Assembly: GCA_964406945.1 (NCBI GenBank)
Contig: CAYOTO010000010.1
Span: 1-64,000, forward strand
Length of the DNA stretch: 64,000 nt
DNA from: UBA2266 sp964406945
GTDB lineage: Bacteria; Planctomycetota; Phycisphaerae; Sedimentisphaerales; Anaerobacaceae
Direction: 5' to 3'
The notes beneath the pieces were generated by a model. The model ran no database searches. It was not told where the DNA came from and saw nothing but the letters and a program-made list of their open reading frames with translations. Each line of letters opens with the position of its first letter. Positions within the stretch are counted from its first letter, which is position 1. The position numbers and the translations under genes were made by a program. Shown here one piece after another: positions 8,317 through 17,099 of the stretch.

Positions 8317-9918
8317 ATGTCCAGAGCAAAGAAAGTCTTCATCGGGCTGGGCGTAGCGACCAGTTTGTTGCTTGCCGTGCGTACGACATTCACCGCCGAG
8401 CAGTATAAGAACACGACCCGAAACGAAATTGCCCGCATAGCGGACGGCAAGATCGAGAAGGCCGTTTCCAATCTCGAAAACTATCTCCGGGAGCATCCGG
8501 GCGATCTCGAATCGATGTACGGACTTGCGGTCGCCCACACACAGACCGGGCAGATTGAAAAAGCCCTTGAATATGTCAAAGACGCCGTAAAGGGAGGGTT
8601 GCCTTTCGACAGGTTCGTGGTCGGCCCGCGGGACCTGCTCGAGCCTCTCACAAAGACCGCAGAATTCAAGGAACTGGCCGAGAAATTCGCAAACGAGTTT
8701 ATTCATGGGCCGATGGTGGGCTGCGTACAACCCACCAGTGCGAAATTCTGGCTGCGAACCGCCGATGAAGTGCCCGCGCAGGTGCTTGTCTCGAAGACCG
8801 AGAGCATGGACGACTGCATCAAATCCCCGGCGATTAAGACGGACGCCGAAAAAGACTACACCGCTGTCTTACCCGTGGCGGGCCTGGAACCGGCAACCAG
8901 GTACTACTACCGCATAATTGTGGACGGCAAGACGCAGACCAGAACATATTCGTTCAGGACCTTCGGCGTCAAAGCAAAACCCGCAAAATTCTCGATTGGC
9001 TTCGGCGGCGGCGCAGGATACACGCCCAAATATGAGCGCATGTGGAATACGATAAACAGCCGTGAGCCACTGGCGTTCCTGCTGCTTGGCGACAACGTTT
9101 ACATCGACCATCCCAAATCGCCGGCCGTGCAGAAATACTGCTATTACCGCCGTCAATGCCGACCGGAGTTTCGCAATTTTGCATCCGCGACCGCGGTATA
9201 CGCCATCTGGGACGACCACGACTTCACCACTAACGACAGTTGGGGCGGTCCGGCCACCTACGAGCCGGAGTGGAAACTGCCTGTGTGGCGGCTTTTCAAG
9301 TACAACTGGAACAATCCCTACTACGCCGGCGGTAAATCGCAGCCGGGCTGCTGGTTCGATTTCTCAATCTCAGACGTGGATTTCTTCATGCTCGACGGGC
9401 GATACTATCGCATGAATCCCAAACAGGACAACCCCCGTATGCTGGGACCGGTGCAGATGAAATGGCTCAAAGACAAGCTCAAAGCCTCGAAAGCCACCTT
9501 TAAGGTCATCGCCTCGCCCGTTCCATGGTCCTATGGAGCAAAGCCCGGCAGCAGAGACCCGTGGCAGGGCTACAAGGCCGAACGCGAGGAAATCTTCTCG
9601 TTCCTCGAAAAGAACAGGATCGACGGGGTAATTCTCATAGCGGCCGACCGCCACCGCTCGGACATCTGGAAGATCGAAAGGCCCGACGGCTACGATCTTT
9701 ACGAGTTCGAAAGCTCAAAAATCAGCAATATACACACCCACGGCATCATGAAAGGCTCCATATTCGGATATAACAAGAAGTGCTCGTTTGGAATGATCAC
9801 CTTCGATACGACCCTACCCGACCCGCAGCTCACCTACACCATCGTCAGCATAGACGACGAGACGATTTACGAATTTAGTCTGAAAAAAAGCCAACTTTCG
9901 CACACAAAAACGCGATAA
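8317..9918 (+). CDS. PhoD-like metallophosphoesterase with N-terminal TPR-like segment
   Basis: A 533-residue exported enzyme. Residues 1-27 form a signal or anchor sequence, and about 30-125 hold two TPR-like helical pairs. About 130-225 form the fibronectin-like domain that precedes PhoD phosphatases. The remainder is the metallophosphatase domain with GDNVYID, WDDHDF followed by TND, and a final ADRHRSD motif that replaces the usual GDxH. PhoD proteins hydrolyse phosphodiesters or monoesters outside the cytoplasm using Ca/Fe; the substrate here is unknown. The ribosome site AAGGAA lies eight bases before the ATG. The TPR-like extension is unusual for PhoD. Confidence 0.82.
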   Translation: MSRAKKVFIGLGVATSLLLAVRTTFTAEQYKNTTRNEIARIADGKIEKAVSNLENYLREHPGDLESMYGLAVAHTQTGQIEKALEYVKDAVKGGLPFDRFVVGPRDLLEPLTKTAEFKELAEKFANEFIHGPMVGCVQPTSAKFWLRTADEVPAQVLVSKTESMDDCIKSPAIKTDAEKDYTAVLPVAGLEPATRYYYRIIVDGKTQTRTYSFRTFGVKAKPAKFSIGFGGGAGYTPKYERMWNTINSREPLAFLLLGDNVYIDHPKSPAVQKYCYYRRQCRPEFRNFASATAVYAIWDDHDFTTNDSWGGPATYEPEWKLPVWRLFKYNWNNPYYAGGKSQPGCWFDFSISDVDFFMLDGRYYRMNPKQDNPRMLGPVQMKWLKDKLKASKATFKVIASPVPWSYGAKPGSRDPWQGYKAEREEIFSFLEKNRIDGVILIAADRHRSDIWKIERPDGYDLYEFESSKISNIHTHGIMKGSIFGYNKKCSFGMITFDTTLPDPQLTYTIVSIDDETIYEFSLKKSQLSHTKTR

Positions 9919-9994
9919 ACCTCGTAAGCAACAGAGTTTGGGAGACGCTGGGCCTTGTGGAACCGTGCAAAATCGGCTAGAATGCGTAATCCTG

Positions 9995-10003
9995 TGTTAT
10001 AAT
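9995..10003 (+). promoter_or_regulatory. extended -10 promoter element of clpX
   Basis: TGTTATAAT is a perfect extended -10 (TGn plus TATAAT). No good -35 lies 16-18 bases upstream, which is normal for extended -10 promoters. Transcription would start near 10010, about 28 bases before the start codon. Confidence 0.55.
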
Positions 10004-10037
10004 CGCCAAATATGGACAATCGGAAAGGTAAGAAGTA

Positions 10038-11306
10038 ATGGCCAAACAGTCGGGCAACAAGAAAAACAAGACAGTCTGCAGTTTCTGCGGCAGATCGTCC
10101 GTACAGGCTGAGACCCTCATCGAGGGGCCCAACCAGGTCTTCATCTGCCCGGAATGCGTCGAGTTGTGCCATAACATAATCCGCCAGAACAGAAAACGCC
10201 TGAGCAAAACCAGCACCACCATTGAGGACATGCCGAAGCCGCGCGAGATAAAGGAATACCTCGATGAGTACGTCATTGGCCAGGAGCACGCCAAAAAGTA
10301 CCTGTCGGTGGCGGTGCATAACCACTACAAGCGCCTGCTTCATACCGACAGCGCCGACAGCGACGTGGAAATAGACAAGTCTAATGTTCTGCTGATAGGC
10401 CCGACCGGCTGCGGCAAAACTCTGCTGGCCAAAACTCTTGCCCGCGAACTGCAGGTGCCCTTCGCTATTTGCGACGCCACCACCGTTACCGAAGCCGGTT
10501 ACGTGGGTGAGGACGTCGAGAACTTCCTGTTGAGGCTGTTGCAGGCGGCCGATTACGACATCGAGGCCGCACAGCGGGGAATCGTCTACGTCGACGAAAT
10601 CGACAAGGTGGGCAAAACCAGCCAGAACGTCTCGATTACGCGGGATGTTTCCGGCGAAGGCGTCCAGCAGGCACTGCTGAAGATGCTGGAAGGCACCACG
10701 GCCAATATCCCGCCGCAGGGAGGCAGAAAGCACCCCGAACAGTCGTATATCCAGATCGACACCTCGCAGATCCTCTTCATCTGCGGCGGAACCTTCGTGG
10801 GACTCGAAAACATCATTAAGAAGCGACTGGGCAAGAAGATGATCGGGTTCGGCAGCGAATTCGCCTCGGCCCAGGACGAGAGGAGAGAATACAGCAGTCT
10901 GCTCGAGCAGGTTATACCCGAAGACATCATCGAATACGGCATGATTCCGGAGATGGTGGGCCGCTTGCCGGTGATCACAACTCTTTCGTCTCTCGACGTA
11001 GACGCACTTATCGACATCCTCACCAAGCCGAAAAACGCCCTGTGCAAGCAGTACGAGCGGTTCTTCGATATGGAGGAGGCAAAGCTCGAATTCACTGACG
11101 ACGCCCTGATCGCTCTTGCTGAAAAAGCTCTGCAGCGCGACACGGGCGCCCGGGCACTGCGATCGATCACCGAAGAACTTATGATCGACCTGATGTATCA
11201 ACTGCCCGAAGAGCCGAAACCGCGCAAATACATCATCACCCGTGATGTCGTGGAGGGCAGGGCCGACCTGTTTGAAACGGCCAAACCCAGGAAAGAATCC
11301 GCCTGA
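10038..11306 (+). CDS. clpX: ATP-dependent Clp protease ATP-binding subunit ClpX
   Basis: AAA+ unfoldase that feeds tagged proteins to ClpP. The 422-residue product shows the N-terminal zinc domain (Cys14, Cys17, Cys37, Cys40), Walker A GPTGCGKT (121-128), pore loop GYVG (154-157), Walker B VYVDEID (183-189), the IGF loop region (KMIGFGSEF), and the sensor-2 GARALR near the C-terminus. A purine-rich ribosome site (GGAAAGGTAAGAAG) precedes the ATG. No clpP or tig is adjacent, so it is separated from its usual operon. Its stop lies three bases from the stop of the convergent exbD gene. Confidence 0.97.
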   Translation: MAKQSGNKKNKTVCSFCGRSSVQAETLIEGPNQVFICPECVELCHNIIRQNRKRLSKTSTTIEDMPKPREIKEYLDEYVIGQEHAKKYLSVAVHNHYKRLLHTDSADSDVEIDKSNVLLIGPTGCGKTLLAKTLARELQVPFAICDATTVTEAGYVGEDVENFLLRLLQAADYDIEAAQRGIVYVDEIDKVGKTSQNVSITRDVSGEGVQQALLKMLEGTTANIPPQGGRKHPEQSYIQIDTSQILFICGGTFVGLENIIKKRLGKKMIGFGSEFASAQDERREYSSLLEQVIPEDIIEYGMIPEMVGRLPVITTLSSLDVDALIDILTKPKNALCKQYERFFDMEEAKLEFTDDALIALAEKALQRDTGARALRSITEELMIDLMYQLPEEPKPRKYIITRDVVEGRADLFETAKPRKESA

Positions 11307-11309
11307 TAA

Positions 11310-11810
11310 TCAGCGGACCTTGGTGTTGGCAGCCGCCGCGGGGGCATTTTCTTCGTCTTCCAGTACGGCCATTTGTACGTCTGTTGCGCTGCTGTCGGCT
11401 ATTGCCGCAAGTGCGTACTGAGCGACGGCGAATTCTATATCCTTATCCACCCGCAGGCTCACGATCCTTCGCCCGGCTGGTAACGCGGCCAGATTCTCCT
11501 CGACAAGCTCCCGCAGCTTTTGCGATACATCCTGCTCCAGCGCGTCCACCTTTCGGGCGCCCACAGCGTAGATTATCGCGTCATCATCGTCTTTCATAAC
11601 GGTCACCGTCGTAAGCTGGCTTTCGGGCTTGTTCTCCGTCTCGGCTGCGTCGCACGCCTGCGGAACCGCAACGGGGAAGTTTTCGGCCTCGATGAACTTG
11701 CATACGACCATGAAGAATATGATCAGCAGAAAGACGATGTCGATCACGGGCGTTAGATTAAACGCCCCTGCCCTTGAGCCGGAATGTCGTCTGGACCTCA
11801 GTTTGATCAT
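11310..11810 (-). CDS. exbD: ExbD/TolR-family proton-channel accessory protein
   Basis: A 166-residue protein with a short basic N-terminus, one transmembrane helix carrying LTPVIDIVFLLIIFFMV (the Asp is the expected proton carrier), and a periplasmic domain. It follows the ExbB-like gene by nine bases, and the two probably form the motor. No tonB or tolA is linked; the upstream partner is a VWA protein with a TonB-like anchor. The C-terminus is acidic and Ala-rich. Only three bases separate it from the convergent clpX, and no terminator hairpin fits in between. Confidence 0.88.
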   Translation of the reverse strand: MIKLRSRRHSGSRAGAFNLTPVIDIVFLLIIFFMVVCKFIEAENFPVAVPQACDAAETENKPESQLTTVTVMKDDDDAIIYAVGARKVDALEQDVSQKLRELVEENLAALPAGRRIVSLRVDKDIEFAVAQYALAAIADSSATDVQMAVLEDEENAPAAAANTKVR

Positions 11811-11819
11811 AATACGGCC

Positions 11820-12671
11820 TCAACCGCGACCGCCGGCCGGTCTCGGGACTTTGGTACGAGCCGCCGGTTTGGGCGGCAGTTCCTGAATCGACTGTCTGGT
11901 CGGGGCGGTACGCACCGGCGCCGGAGCAGTAGTCTGTGATGCGGCTATGATGGACGATTCTATCAGTTCCAGCTCCAGCGCCGCATCGTTGACGACCGCT
12001 TCGAGCCTGCTGGTAAGAACCCCATGCACAGCCAGAGCGGGAATGGCGACCATAAGCCCCCACAAGGTCGTTACCAGAGCGGTGGATATGCCGCCGGCCA
12101 GGTGAACAGGCTGCGGCTGACCGCCGGTAACTACTATCGAATTGAAAAGCTGAATCATTCCGAAAACGGTTCCGAACAGCCCGATCATCGGAGCGACATT
12201 GCCCACCAGGCTGAGCCAGTCGACTCTGCGAAACAGTCTTGCCGATTCGTCGTCCAGAGACTCGCTTAGAAGTCGTCCCATTCGCTGGAAATCGCCGCCG
12301 CTGCGGTCCAGACTGTTGCTGATGGACTTGCTGACCAGATCATCGCGGTCGCGGACCTGGCTCTCGACCTGCATTCCACCGCCCCTGCGGATAATATCCG
12401 CGATATTGCGGCCCCACGTTTCGGGCAGCAGTCTGGTTCGGCGGGTCCTCACGGCCGCATGGACCGCCAGATATACCATAAGCACCGACATAGGCAGCAG
12501 GACGAACCAGACAATCGGCCCGCCGGAGACCACCAGCCTGGCAAAGTAGCTGCTGTCGACCCCGACTTCGCCCGAAGCCGACGCCATGCTTGCCGCGGCG
12601 ATAATTACGCCGACGACCAGAACCAGTGCCACCGACGGCACTCCTACCCTGATAAGAATATCCTTATTCAT
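11820..12671 (-). CDS. exbB: ExbB/TolQ/MotA-family proton channel protein
   Basis: A 283-residue membrane protein with hydrophobic segments near 10-30 and 52-72. A long cytoplasmic loop (about 80-160) follows, then the conserved pair WLSLVGNVAPMIGLFGTVFGM and STALVTTLWGLMVAIPAL, the signature of the ExbB/TolQ channel. The C-terminus is a Pro/Arg-rich tail. I chose the ATG at 12671; a TTG two codons earlier is possible. The start overlaps the end of the VWA gene by eight bases, implying translational coupling of motor and VWA protein. With ExbD it should use the proton motive force to move a partner protein. Confidence 0.88.
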   Translation of the reverse strand: MNKDILIRVGVPSVALVLVVGVIIAAASMASASGEVGVDSSYFARLVVSGGPIVWFVLLPMSVLMVYLAVHAAVRTRRTRLLPETWGRNIADIIRRGGGMQVESQVRDRDDLVSKSISNSLDRSGGDFQRMGRLLSESLDDESARLFRRVDWLSLVGNVAPMIGLFGTVFGMIQLFNSIVVTGGQPQPVHLAGGISTALVTTLWGLMVAIPALAVHGVLTSRLEAVVNDAALELELIESSIIAASQTTAPAPVRTAPTRQSIQELPPKPAARTKVPRPAGGRG

Positions 12672-13677
12672 CTTCAACCACCATGTCCGTCATAAAGTCA
12701 TTTTTTTGCGGGCCGACCGGCGTATCGGCACCAGTGCCGGAGCCACCGCCGAAGCTTACAAAATCTCCGCCGGTCAGTCTCGAAATTTCCTCAAGAATTT
12801 TGCGATCCGCCTGGCGAGGCCAGAATCCGATAGTGCTGATCCGGGTCGTCGGTGCGAACTTCATCAGAATATCGCCGATGCGCCCGGACAGGCTTTCGGT
12901 TCCCGCCTCGGTAAGGTCGAATCCGTCCGTAAGTAGGTATATTAGCGTTGGATAATCGCCGTGGCTGTCCGTTATACGCATTGCCCGCGACAGAGCGGCC
13001 GCGGCGTTGGTAGCCCCCGCCGGCTCGACCGAATCGATGAACTTCGCCACCGCGTCCTTTTGCCGCCGGGTCGCACGAACCAGCGTACCCTCTCCGGATT
13101 CGAAAATGCCGCCTCCGAAGAATATCACGTAAAAATACTGGTCAGGGTCGAGAGCCTGCACCGACTGTTTCAATTCATCTCGCACCTGGTCGAACATGCC
13201 CTGCATACTGCCCGAACAGTCCACCAGATAACAGATTTTGCGTTCCTCGGCGCGGCTGCCGAAGAATTCGACCGTGTGCGGCACCAGATACTCATCCCCC
13301 GGATCGGCGTTATCCGCGTGGGCGCCGGGTTCGTCCGGAGCCGCCTGCTCATCGACTTCAATGCCGCACCGGTCAAAAATAGCGCCCGTATCGAGCGGAA
13401 CTATCGACGCGGCGCCCACTTGTGTGCGGCTCCTTACCAAAGGCTTGGGGGTGATCGGCTCGGTGCTCAGCAATTTGCGGACTTTCTGCACCGTAGCCGT
13501 GGGAGTCCTGCCGGAGCTGGCCCGCGCATTTGATTGAGAGAACTGGAGCAGACAGAAGCCGCCCAGCACGATCACATGGATCAGCAGCGAGATGGTCCAG
13601 GCCCATACCGCCGGCATTTCGCCGAAGACGGCCCGTAAACCGTGCGACTGTGATGAATTTCCGTCCTTGTAAACCAT
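12664..13677 (-). CDS. membrane-anchored von Willebrand A protein with TonB-like anchor
   Basis: A 337-residue protein. A cytoplasmic stretch of about 22 residues precedes one transmembrane helix, AVWAWTISLLIHVIVLGG, which contains S30-x3-H34, the same Ser/His spacing as the TonB anchor helix. A Pro/Thr-rich linker (50-140) leads to a VWA domain (about 146-310) with a complete MIDAS start, DCSGS at 153-157, and a later LLTDG. The tail is Gly-rich and acidic. No TonB C-terminal domain is present. It is followed by exbB and exbD in an overlapping operon. VWA domains bind protein ligands through a metal; the target here is unknown. The anchor and neighbours suggest an ExbBD-driven transducer (inference). 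Confidence 0.85.
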   Translation of the reverse strand: MVYKDGNSSQSHGLRAVFGEMPAVWAWTISLLIHVIVLGGFCLLQFSQSNARASSGRTPTATVQKVRKLLSTEPITPKPLVRSRTQVGAASIVPLDTGAIFDRCGIEVDEQAAPDEPGAHADNADPGDEYLVPHTVEFFGSRAEERKICYLVDCSGSMQGMFDQVRDELKQSVQALDPDQYFYVIFFGGGIFESGEGTLVRATRRQKDAVAKFIDSVEPAGATNAAAALSRAMRITDSHGDYPTLIYLLTDGFDLTEAGTESLSGRIGDILMKFAPTTRISTIGFWPRQADRKILEEISRLTGGDFVSFGGGSGTGADTPVGPQKNDFMTDMVVEDE

Positions 13678-13714
13678 TCCCTGGTTCGCAATATCTTCCG
13701 TGAGCGGACGCCGC

Positions 13715-14854
13715 CTATTCGGCTATGATAACCTGAGACGCGCCCTTGACCAGCATATTGTAAACTTCTATCACATTGCCGTTATGAAGGCGTATGCACC
13801 CGCGGCTGCTCCGAGTGCCGATTTGCTCGGGCTTGTTCGTTCCGTGAATCGCAAATCCGGTCCGCCCGAGCGCCTCGCCCGTCTTGCCTTCGAGCCCGAT
13901 CCACCGCGAGCCGAGCGGATAATCCTTGTCCGAGGCTTCGTAACGTCTGCCCGTGTCGGGATCGGTCCATGTAGGCTTGACCATTCGATTCTTGACGACC
14001 CAGCCGCCGGTGGGCGTATCCCTGCCCGGCATGCCGAGACCGACGGGATAGCTGCGAACAAACGTATTCTGCAGGTAAATGTCCAGCGTAAACGTCGATT
14101 TGGTTATCCTCGCATGAAACGGTCCGTTTACCAGTTTCAGCGTTGCACCGGCTCTGAGGTCCTGCGGTCGCCGAATACCGTTTATCTCCATTACCAACTG
14201 GTACGGCACCTTGTGCTTTCTGCCTATGGTTGCCAGATGATCGCCGCTTTTGACTTTATACGACGTGCAGAGGTCGTCTTCGGGGAAAACACTGCGGCTG
14301 AAAAGCCACTTGTCGGCCAGTTTGGAAAGCTCTTTGCGAATCAGTATACGCTGCTGGGCGCTCATGGGCATTCTCAGAGCGTTGTTGAGCATATCTCTGG
14401 CTTCGATGACTTTCGCCGGCCGGGCGCTTAGCAAATCCATCGCCTCGACTATCAGCGCCGCGACCTGCGGGCTGTTGCTGCCGTCTTCGGACAACGGGCC
14501 GGGAGCACCGATATTGGCGTCGGGCGTTGCTATAACCCCCGTTTGCCCCTCGGGCAGGGGATTCAGGATCGTTTCGGGATCGGGCTCGGCTGCGGCTGCG
14601 GACGCAGGCCCCGGCTCGGGTTCACGCACCGGCGACGGTTCCACAATCGGCAGATCAATCGGTTCGTCCATCGGCCTAGCAAGGTCGTTGACATCGCTGT
14701 TCAGCAGCGGGGCTTCATTCTCCGCATCCGATGAACTGGGTCCGTACATGAAAGCCACCACCACAACGACTACAGCCAGACCTGAAACAACGTATATCAG
14801 GCTGCGAGTCCGACTGCCGCGGCTACCCTTTGCCCTGGAAGGATACCGAGCCAT
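13715..14854 (-). CDS. LysM-containing L,D-transpeptidase (YkuD family)
   Basis: An enzyme that makes or remodels 3-3 peptidoglycan cross-links in the periplasm. The 379-residue protein has a basic start, one transmembrane helix (about 19-37), a Pro/Glu-rich linker, and a helical segment. Next comes a LysM domain (YKVKSGDHLATIGRKH onward) that binds glycan, and a C-terminal YkuD domain with the catalytic motif HGTNKPEQIG followed by SRGCIRL. Cys in SRGCIRL is the nucleophile. AAGGAG six bases before the ATG is an ideal ribosome site. It sits between the cyclo-ligase and the VWA-ExbBD genes, all on one strand, linking that motor to the cell wall by context only. Confidence 0.93.
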   Translation of the reverse strand: MARYPSRAKGSRGSRTRSLIYVVSGLAVVVVVVAFMYGPSSSDAENEAPLLNSDVNDLARPMDEPIDLPIVEPSPVREPEPGPASAAAAEPDPETILNPLPEGQTGVIATPDANIGAPGPLSEDGSNSPQVAALIVEAMDLLSARPAKVIEARDMLNNALRMPMSAQQRILIRKELSKLADKWLFSRSVFPEDDLCTSYKVKSGDHLATIGRKHKVPYQLVMEINGIRRPQDLRAGATLKLVNGPFHARITKSTFTLDIYLQNTFVRSYPVGLGMPGRDTPTGGWVVKNRMVKPTWTDPDTGRRYEASDKDYPLGSRWIGLEGKTGEALGRTGFAIHGTNKPEQIGTRSSRGCIRLHNGNVIEVYNMLVKGASQVIIAE

Positions 14855-14855
14855 A

Positions 14856-15434
14856 TCATACTCCTTTTTCGTTACAAATTATTATCTCTTCGTCAGTTAT
14901 CACGAATTCGACCGCCTCGTCCGTGTCGGTCGTAGGCACCAAGTCAATGACCTGCTCGGAAAACGCGAATCCGCATCTGCGGGCCGTCAATGCTTCGTGC
15001 GCAAAGAAACTATCGTAGTAGCCCGCCCCGCGACCGAGCCGGTTGCCGCTTCTGTCGAAAGCAAGCCCCGGGGCAACCACCAGATCGATTTCTTCCAGCG
15101 GCATGGGAACGCCGGTAATCGGGTTTCGCAGACCCGATGCACCGGTCGAAAACCCCGTATCCAGCGAATTTATCTGGACCGGAATCATGTGCCTCTGCTC
15201 CCAGGATATCTTGGGAACCGCGACCGCCTTCTCCAACTGCCATGCGTGAAGAATCGCCTCGGAGGTATCCACCTCATGCGGCAGCGACAGGAATATCATT
15301 ATCGCGGAGGCTTCTTCGAATTCCGACGTAGAAACAAGGTTCTCGCAGGCCTTGTGGCTCCTGGCGGCCCGTTGTTCGGGAGTGATCGCGAGCAGACGAT
15401 TCTGCACTTTCTGGCGTAACTCCTTCTTATCCAT
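14856..15434 (-). CDS. 5-formyltetrahydrofolate cyclo-ligase
   Basis: Uses ATP to turn 5-formyl-THF into 5,10-methenyl-THF in the cytoplasm. Typical features are the basic start MDKKELRQKV, the substrate segment LSLPHEVDT, and the nucleotide motif DRSGNRLGRGAGYYD near residues 128-142. At 192 residues it has the usual length. The ATG at 15434 is preceded by AAGG at nine bases; an earlier frame start would overlap rarA. The stop is one base before the L,D-transpeptidase start codon, so the genes are co-transcribed, though no functional link is obvious. Confidence 0.92.
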   Translation of the reverse strand: MDKKELRQKVQNRLLAITPEQRAARSHKACENLVSTSEFEEASAIMIFLSLPHEVDTSEAILHAWQLEKAVAVPKISWEQRHMIPVQINSLDTGFSTGASGLRNPITGVPMPLEEIDLVVAPGLAFDRSGNRLGRGAGYYDSFFAHEALTARRCGFAFSEQVIDLVPTTDTDEAVEFVITDEEIIICNEKGV

Positions 15435-15450
15435 CCGTACCATCCTTATC

Positions 15451-16803
15451 CTACGGCGCCTGTTTGTCTGCTGCATACTCTTGTATCAAGCTTTGGAGCT
15501 TTTGTAAATAACGCTTAATGTTTTTTTCGTGTCCCGAACCCGTTGGATGGTAATACTTTTTGTCTAATCCGTCGGGAAGATACTGCTGGGGCACAAAGTT
15601 GCCCTCGTAGCTGTGCGGATACCTGTATTCGGCGCCGTAACCGGCCTTTTTGGCCGCGGCATAGTGGCTGTCCTTGAGATGTTTCGGAACGTCGCCGGTG
15701 CGCTTGTTCTTAACATCGCTCACGGCCTTCCATATAGCCGAAGCCGACGCGTTTGACTTTGGCGCGCAGGCCACGTATATGGCCGCCTGAGCAAGGGGCA
15801 GTTGTGCTTCGGGCAAACCTACGAACTCCGATATCTGAACCGCAGCCGAGGCCAGAACCGTGGCCATTGGATCGGCGTTGCCGACGTCCTCGGCCGCACA
15901 GACGGCGATTCTCCTGGCTACGAACCGTATGTCTTCGCCGCCGGCGAGCATTCTTGCCAGCCAGTACACGGTCGCATCCGGATCGCTGCCGCGCATGCTC
16001 TTTTGCAGAGCACTTGCCAGATCGTAGTGCGTATCGCCGGTGCCGTCGTATTCTATGGCCTTCTGCTGGATCGATTCCTTTGCGACCTCCAGATCGAACA
16101 GTGTTGCGCCCTTGTCGCCGCTGGCGGCCTGGCTGAGCACCCCCACCTCGAGAGCGGTAAGCGCCCGGCGGGCGTCTCCGCCGCTCATCACCGCCAGAAA
16201 ACGCAGCGCCCGGTCGTCGGTCTCGACATTGAATTCGCCAAGCCCACGCCGGCGGTCCGAAACCGCACGCCTTAGCAGTTCCACCAGGTCGTCCTCGCTC
16301 AGCGACTCGAACTGAAAAACCGTGCTGCGCGAAATAAGCGGCGAATTTACCGAAAAATACGGGTTTTCCGTCGTCGCTCCTATCAGAATCACGATCCCCC
16401 GCTCGACATCGTCCAGCAGCACATCCTGCTGGGCACGGTTGAAGCGGTGTATCTCGTCTATGAACAGCACGGTCCTGCCCCGCCCGGCGGCGAGCCTGTC
16501 TTTGGCCGATGCTATGATGCTGCGTATGTCTTTCACGCTGGCGGCCGGGGCGCTCAGGCAGTGAAATGCCGCGTTGGTGCATTCGGCAATCGCCATCGCC
16601 AGGGATGTCTTGCCCACTCCCGGCGGTCCGTAAAATATCAGACTGGTCAGACGCTCGGCTTCCAGCATCCGCCTCAAAAGCTTGCCCGGGCCCAGAAAAT
16701 GCTCCTGGCCGAGAAAATCGTTTATCTTACGCGGCCGCATACGCACCGCAAGCGGCGCCGCGGAATCGATGTTGGACTTCTCAATACGTCCGAAAAGACC
16801 CAT
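15451..16803 (-). CDS. rarA: replication-associated recombination protein A (AAA+ ATPase)
   Basis: RarA/MgsA acts at stalled replication forks and is related to clamp-loader ATPases. The 450-residue product has Walker A YGPPGVGKTS (58-67), Walker B LFIDEIHRF (113-121), the sensor-1 GATTENP, and the C-terminal RarA tetramerisation region including YPHSYEGNFVPQQYLPD. I start it at the ATG at 16803, giving MGLF, which matches the family's usual MDLF opening. A strong promoter overlaps the first in-frame ATG (16833), so translation cannot begin there from that promoter. It heads a six-gene minus-strand run down to exbD. Confidence 0.94.
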   Translation of the reverse strand: MGLFGRIEKSNIDSAAPLAVRMRPRKINDFLGQEHFLGPGKLLRRMLEAERLTSLIFYGPPGVGKTSLAMAIAECTNAAFHCLSAPAASVKDIRSIIASAKDRLAAGRGRTVLFIDEIHRFNRAQQDVLLDDVERGIVILIGATTENPYFSVNSPLISRSTVFQFESLSEDDLVELLRRAVSDRRRGLGEFNVETDDRALRFLAVMSGGDARRALTALEVGVLSQAASGDKGATLFDLEVAKESIQQKAIEYDGTGDTHYDLASALQKSMRGSDPDATVYWLARMLAGGEDIRFVARRIAVCAAEDVGNADPMATVLASAAVQISEFVGLPEAQLPLAQAAIYVACAPKSNASASAIWKAVSDVKNKRTGDVPKHLKDSHYAAAKKAGYGAEYRYPHSYEGNFVPQQYLPDGLDKKYYHPTGSGHEKNIKRYLQKLQSLIQEYAADKQAP

Positions 16804-16831
16804 GTTTTCTTCGTTATCAGTCATAACAGGC

Positions 16832-16860
16832 ATTATAGAACCCGTCGAAATGGCTGTCGA
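16832..16860 (-). promoter_or_regulatory. sigma70-type promoter of the rarA operon
   Basis: On the minus strand TCGACA (16860-16855) and a perfect TATAAT (16837-16832) are 17 bases apart. The -10 overlaps the ATG at 16833, and transcription would begin at about 16825. That makes 16803, or a leaderless start at 16824, the likely translation start. Confidence 0.6.
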
Positions 16861-17037
16861 AACCTATTTCAGATAAGCAAATCGGCATATTCTCGGACAG
16901 TAAAACACCCGGTTTTTATGCAAAAAAAACTACTGGAAAGGCCGTTTTTTTCTTTATTTTAGTGTATCCACAGGTTATTCATAATGTAACGGTGCAGCCA
17001 AGAAATGGGGTCTTTGAAATACGCGTAAGGATGTCTA

Positions 17038-17060
17038 TCGCATCGTTTCACTTGATGCGA
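17038..17060 (+). promoter_or_regulatory. inverted repeat in the leader of the beta-barrel gene
   Basis: TCGCATC and GATGCGA form a perfect seven-base inverted repeat around a nine-base spacer. It may be an operator or an RNA hairpin in the 5' leader. Confidence 0.45.
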
Positions 17061-17084
17061 AGCAGTTTTCAGTATTGTTGTACC

Positions 17085-17099
17085 GGTGCAGGATGCACC
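17085..17099 (+). promoter_or_regulatory. compact hairpin in the leader of the beta-barrel gene
   Basis: GGTGCA-GGA-TGCACC forms a perfect six-base stem with a three-base loop, 53 bases before the start codon. It probably folds in the mRNA leader and could stabilise a highly expressed transcript. Confidence 0.45.

Noticed and set aside
16966..16985. Two DnaA-box-like sequences (GTATCCACA and TTATTCATA) near rarA
   Set aside because: Each differs from TTATCCACA by one or two bases, there is no cluster, no AT-rich unwinding element and no dnaA/dnaN nearby, so an origin is not supported.
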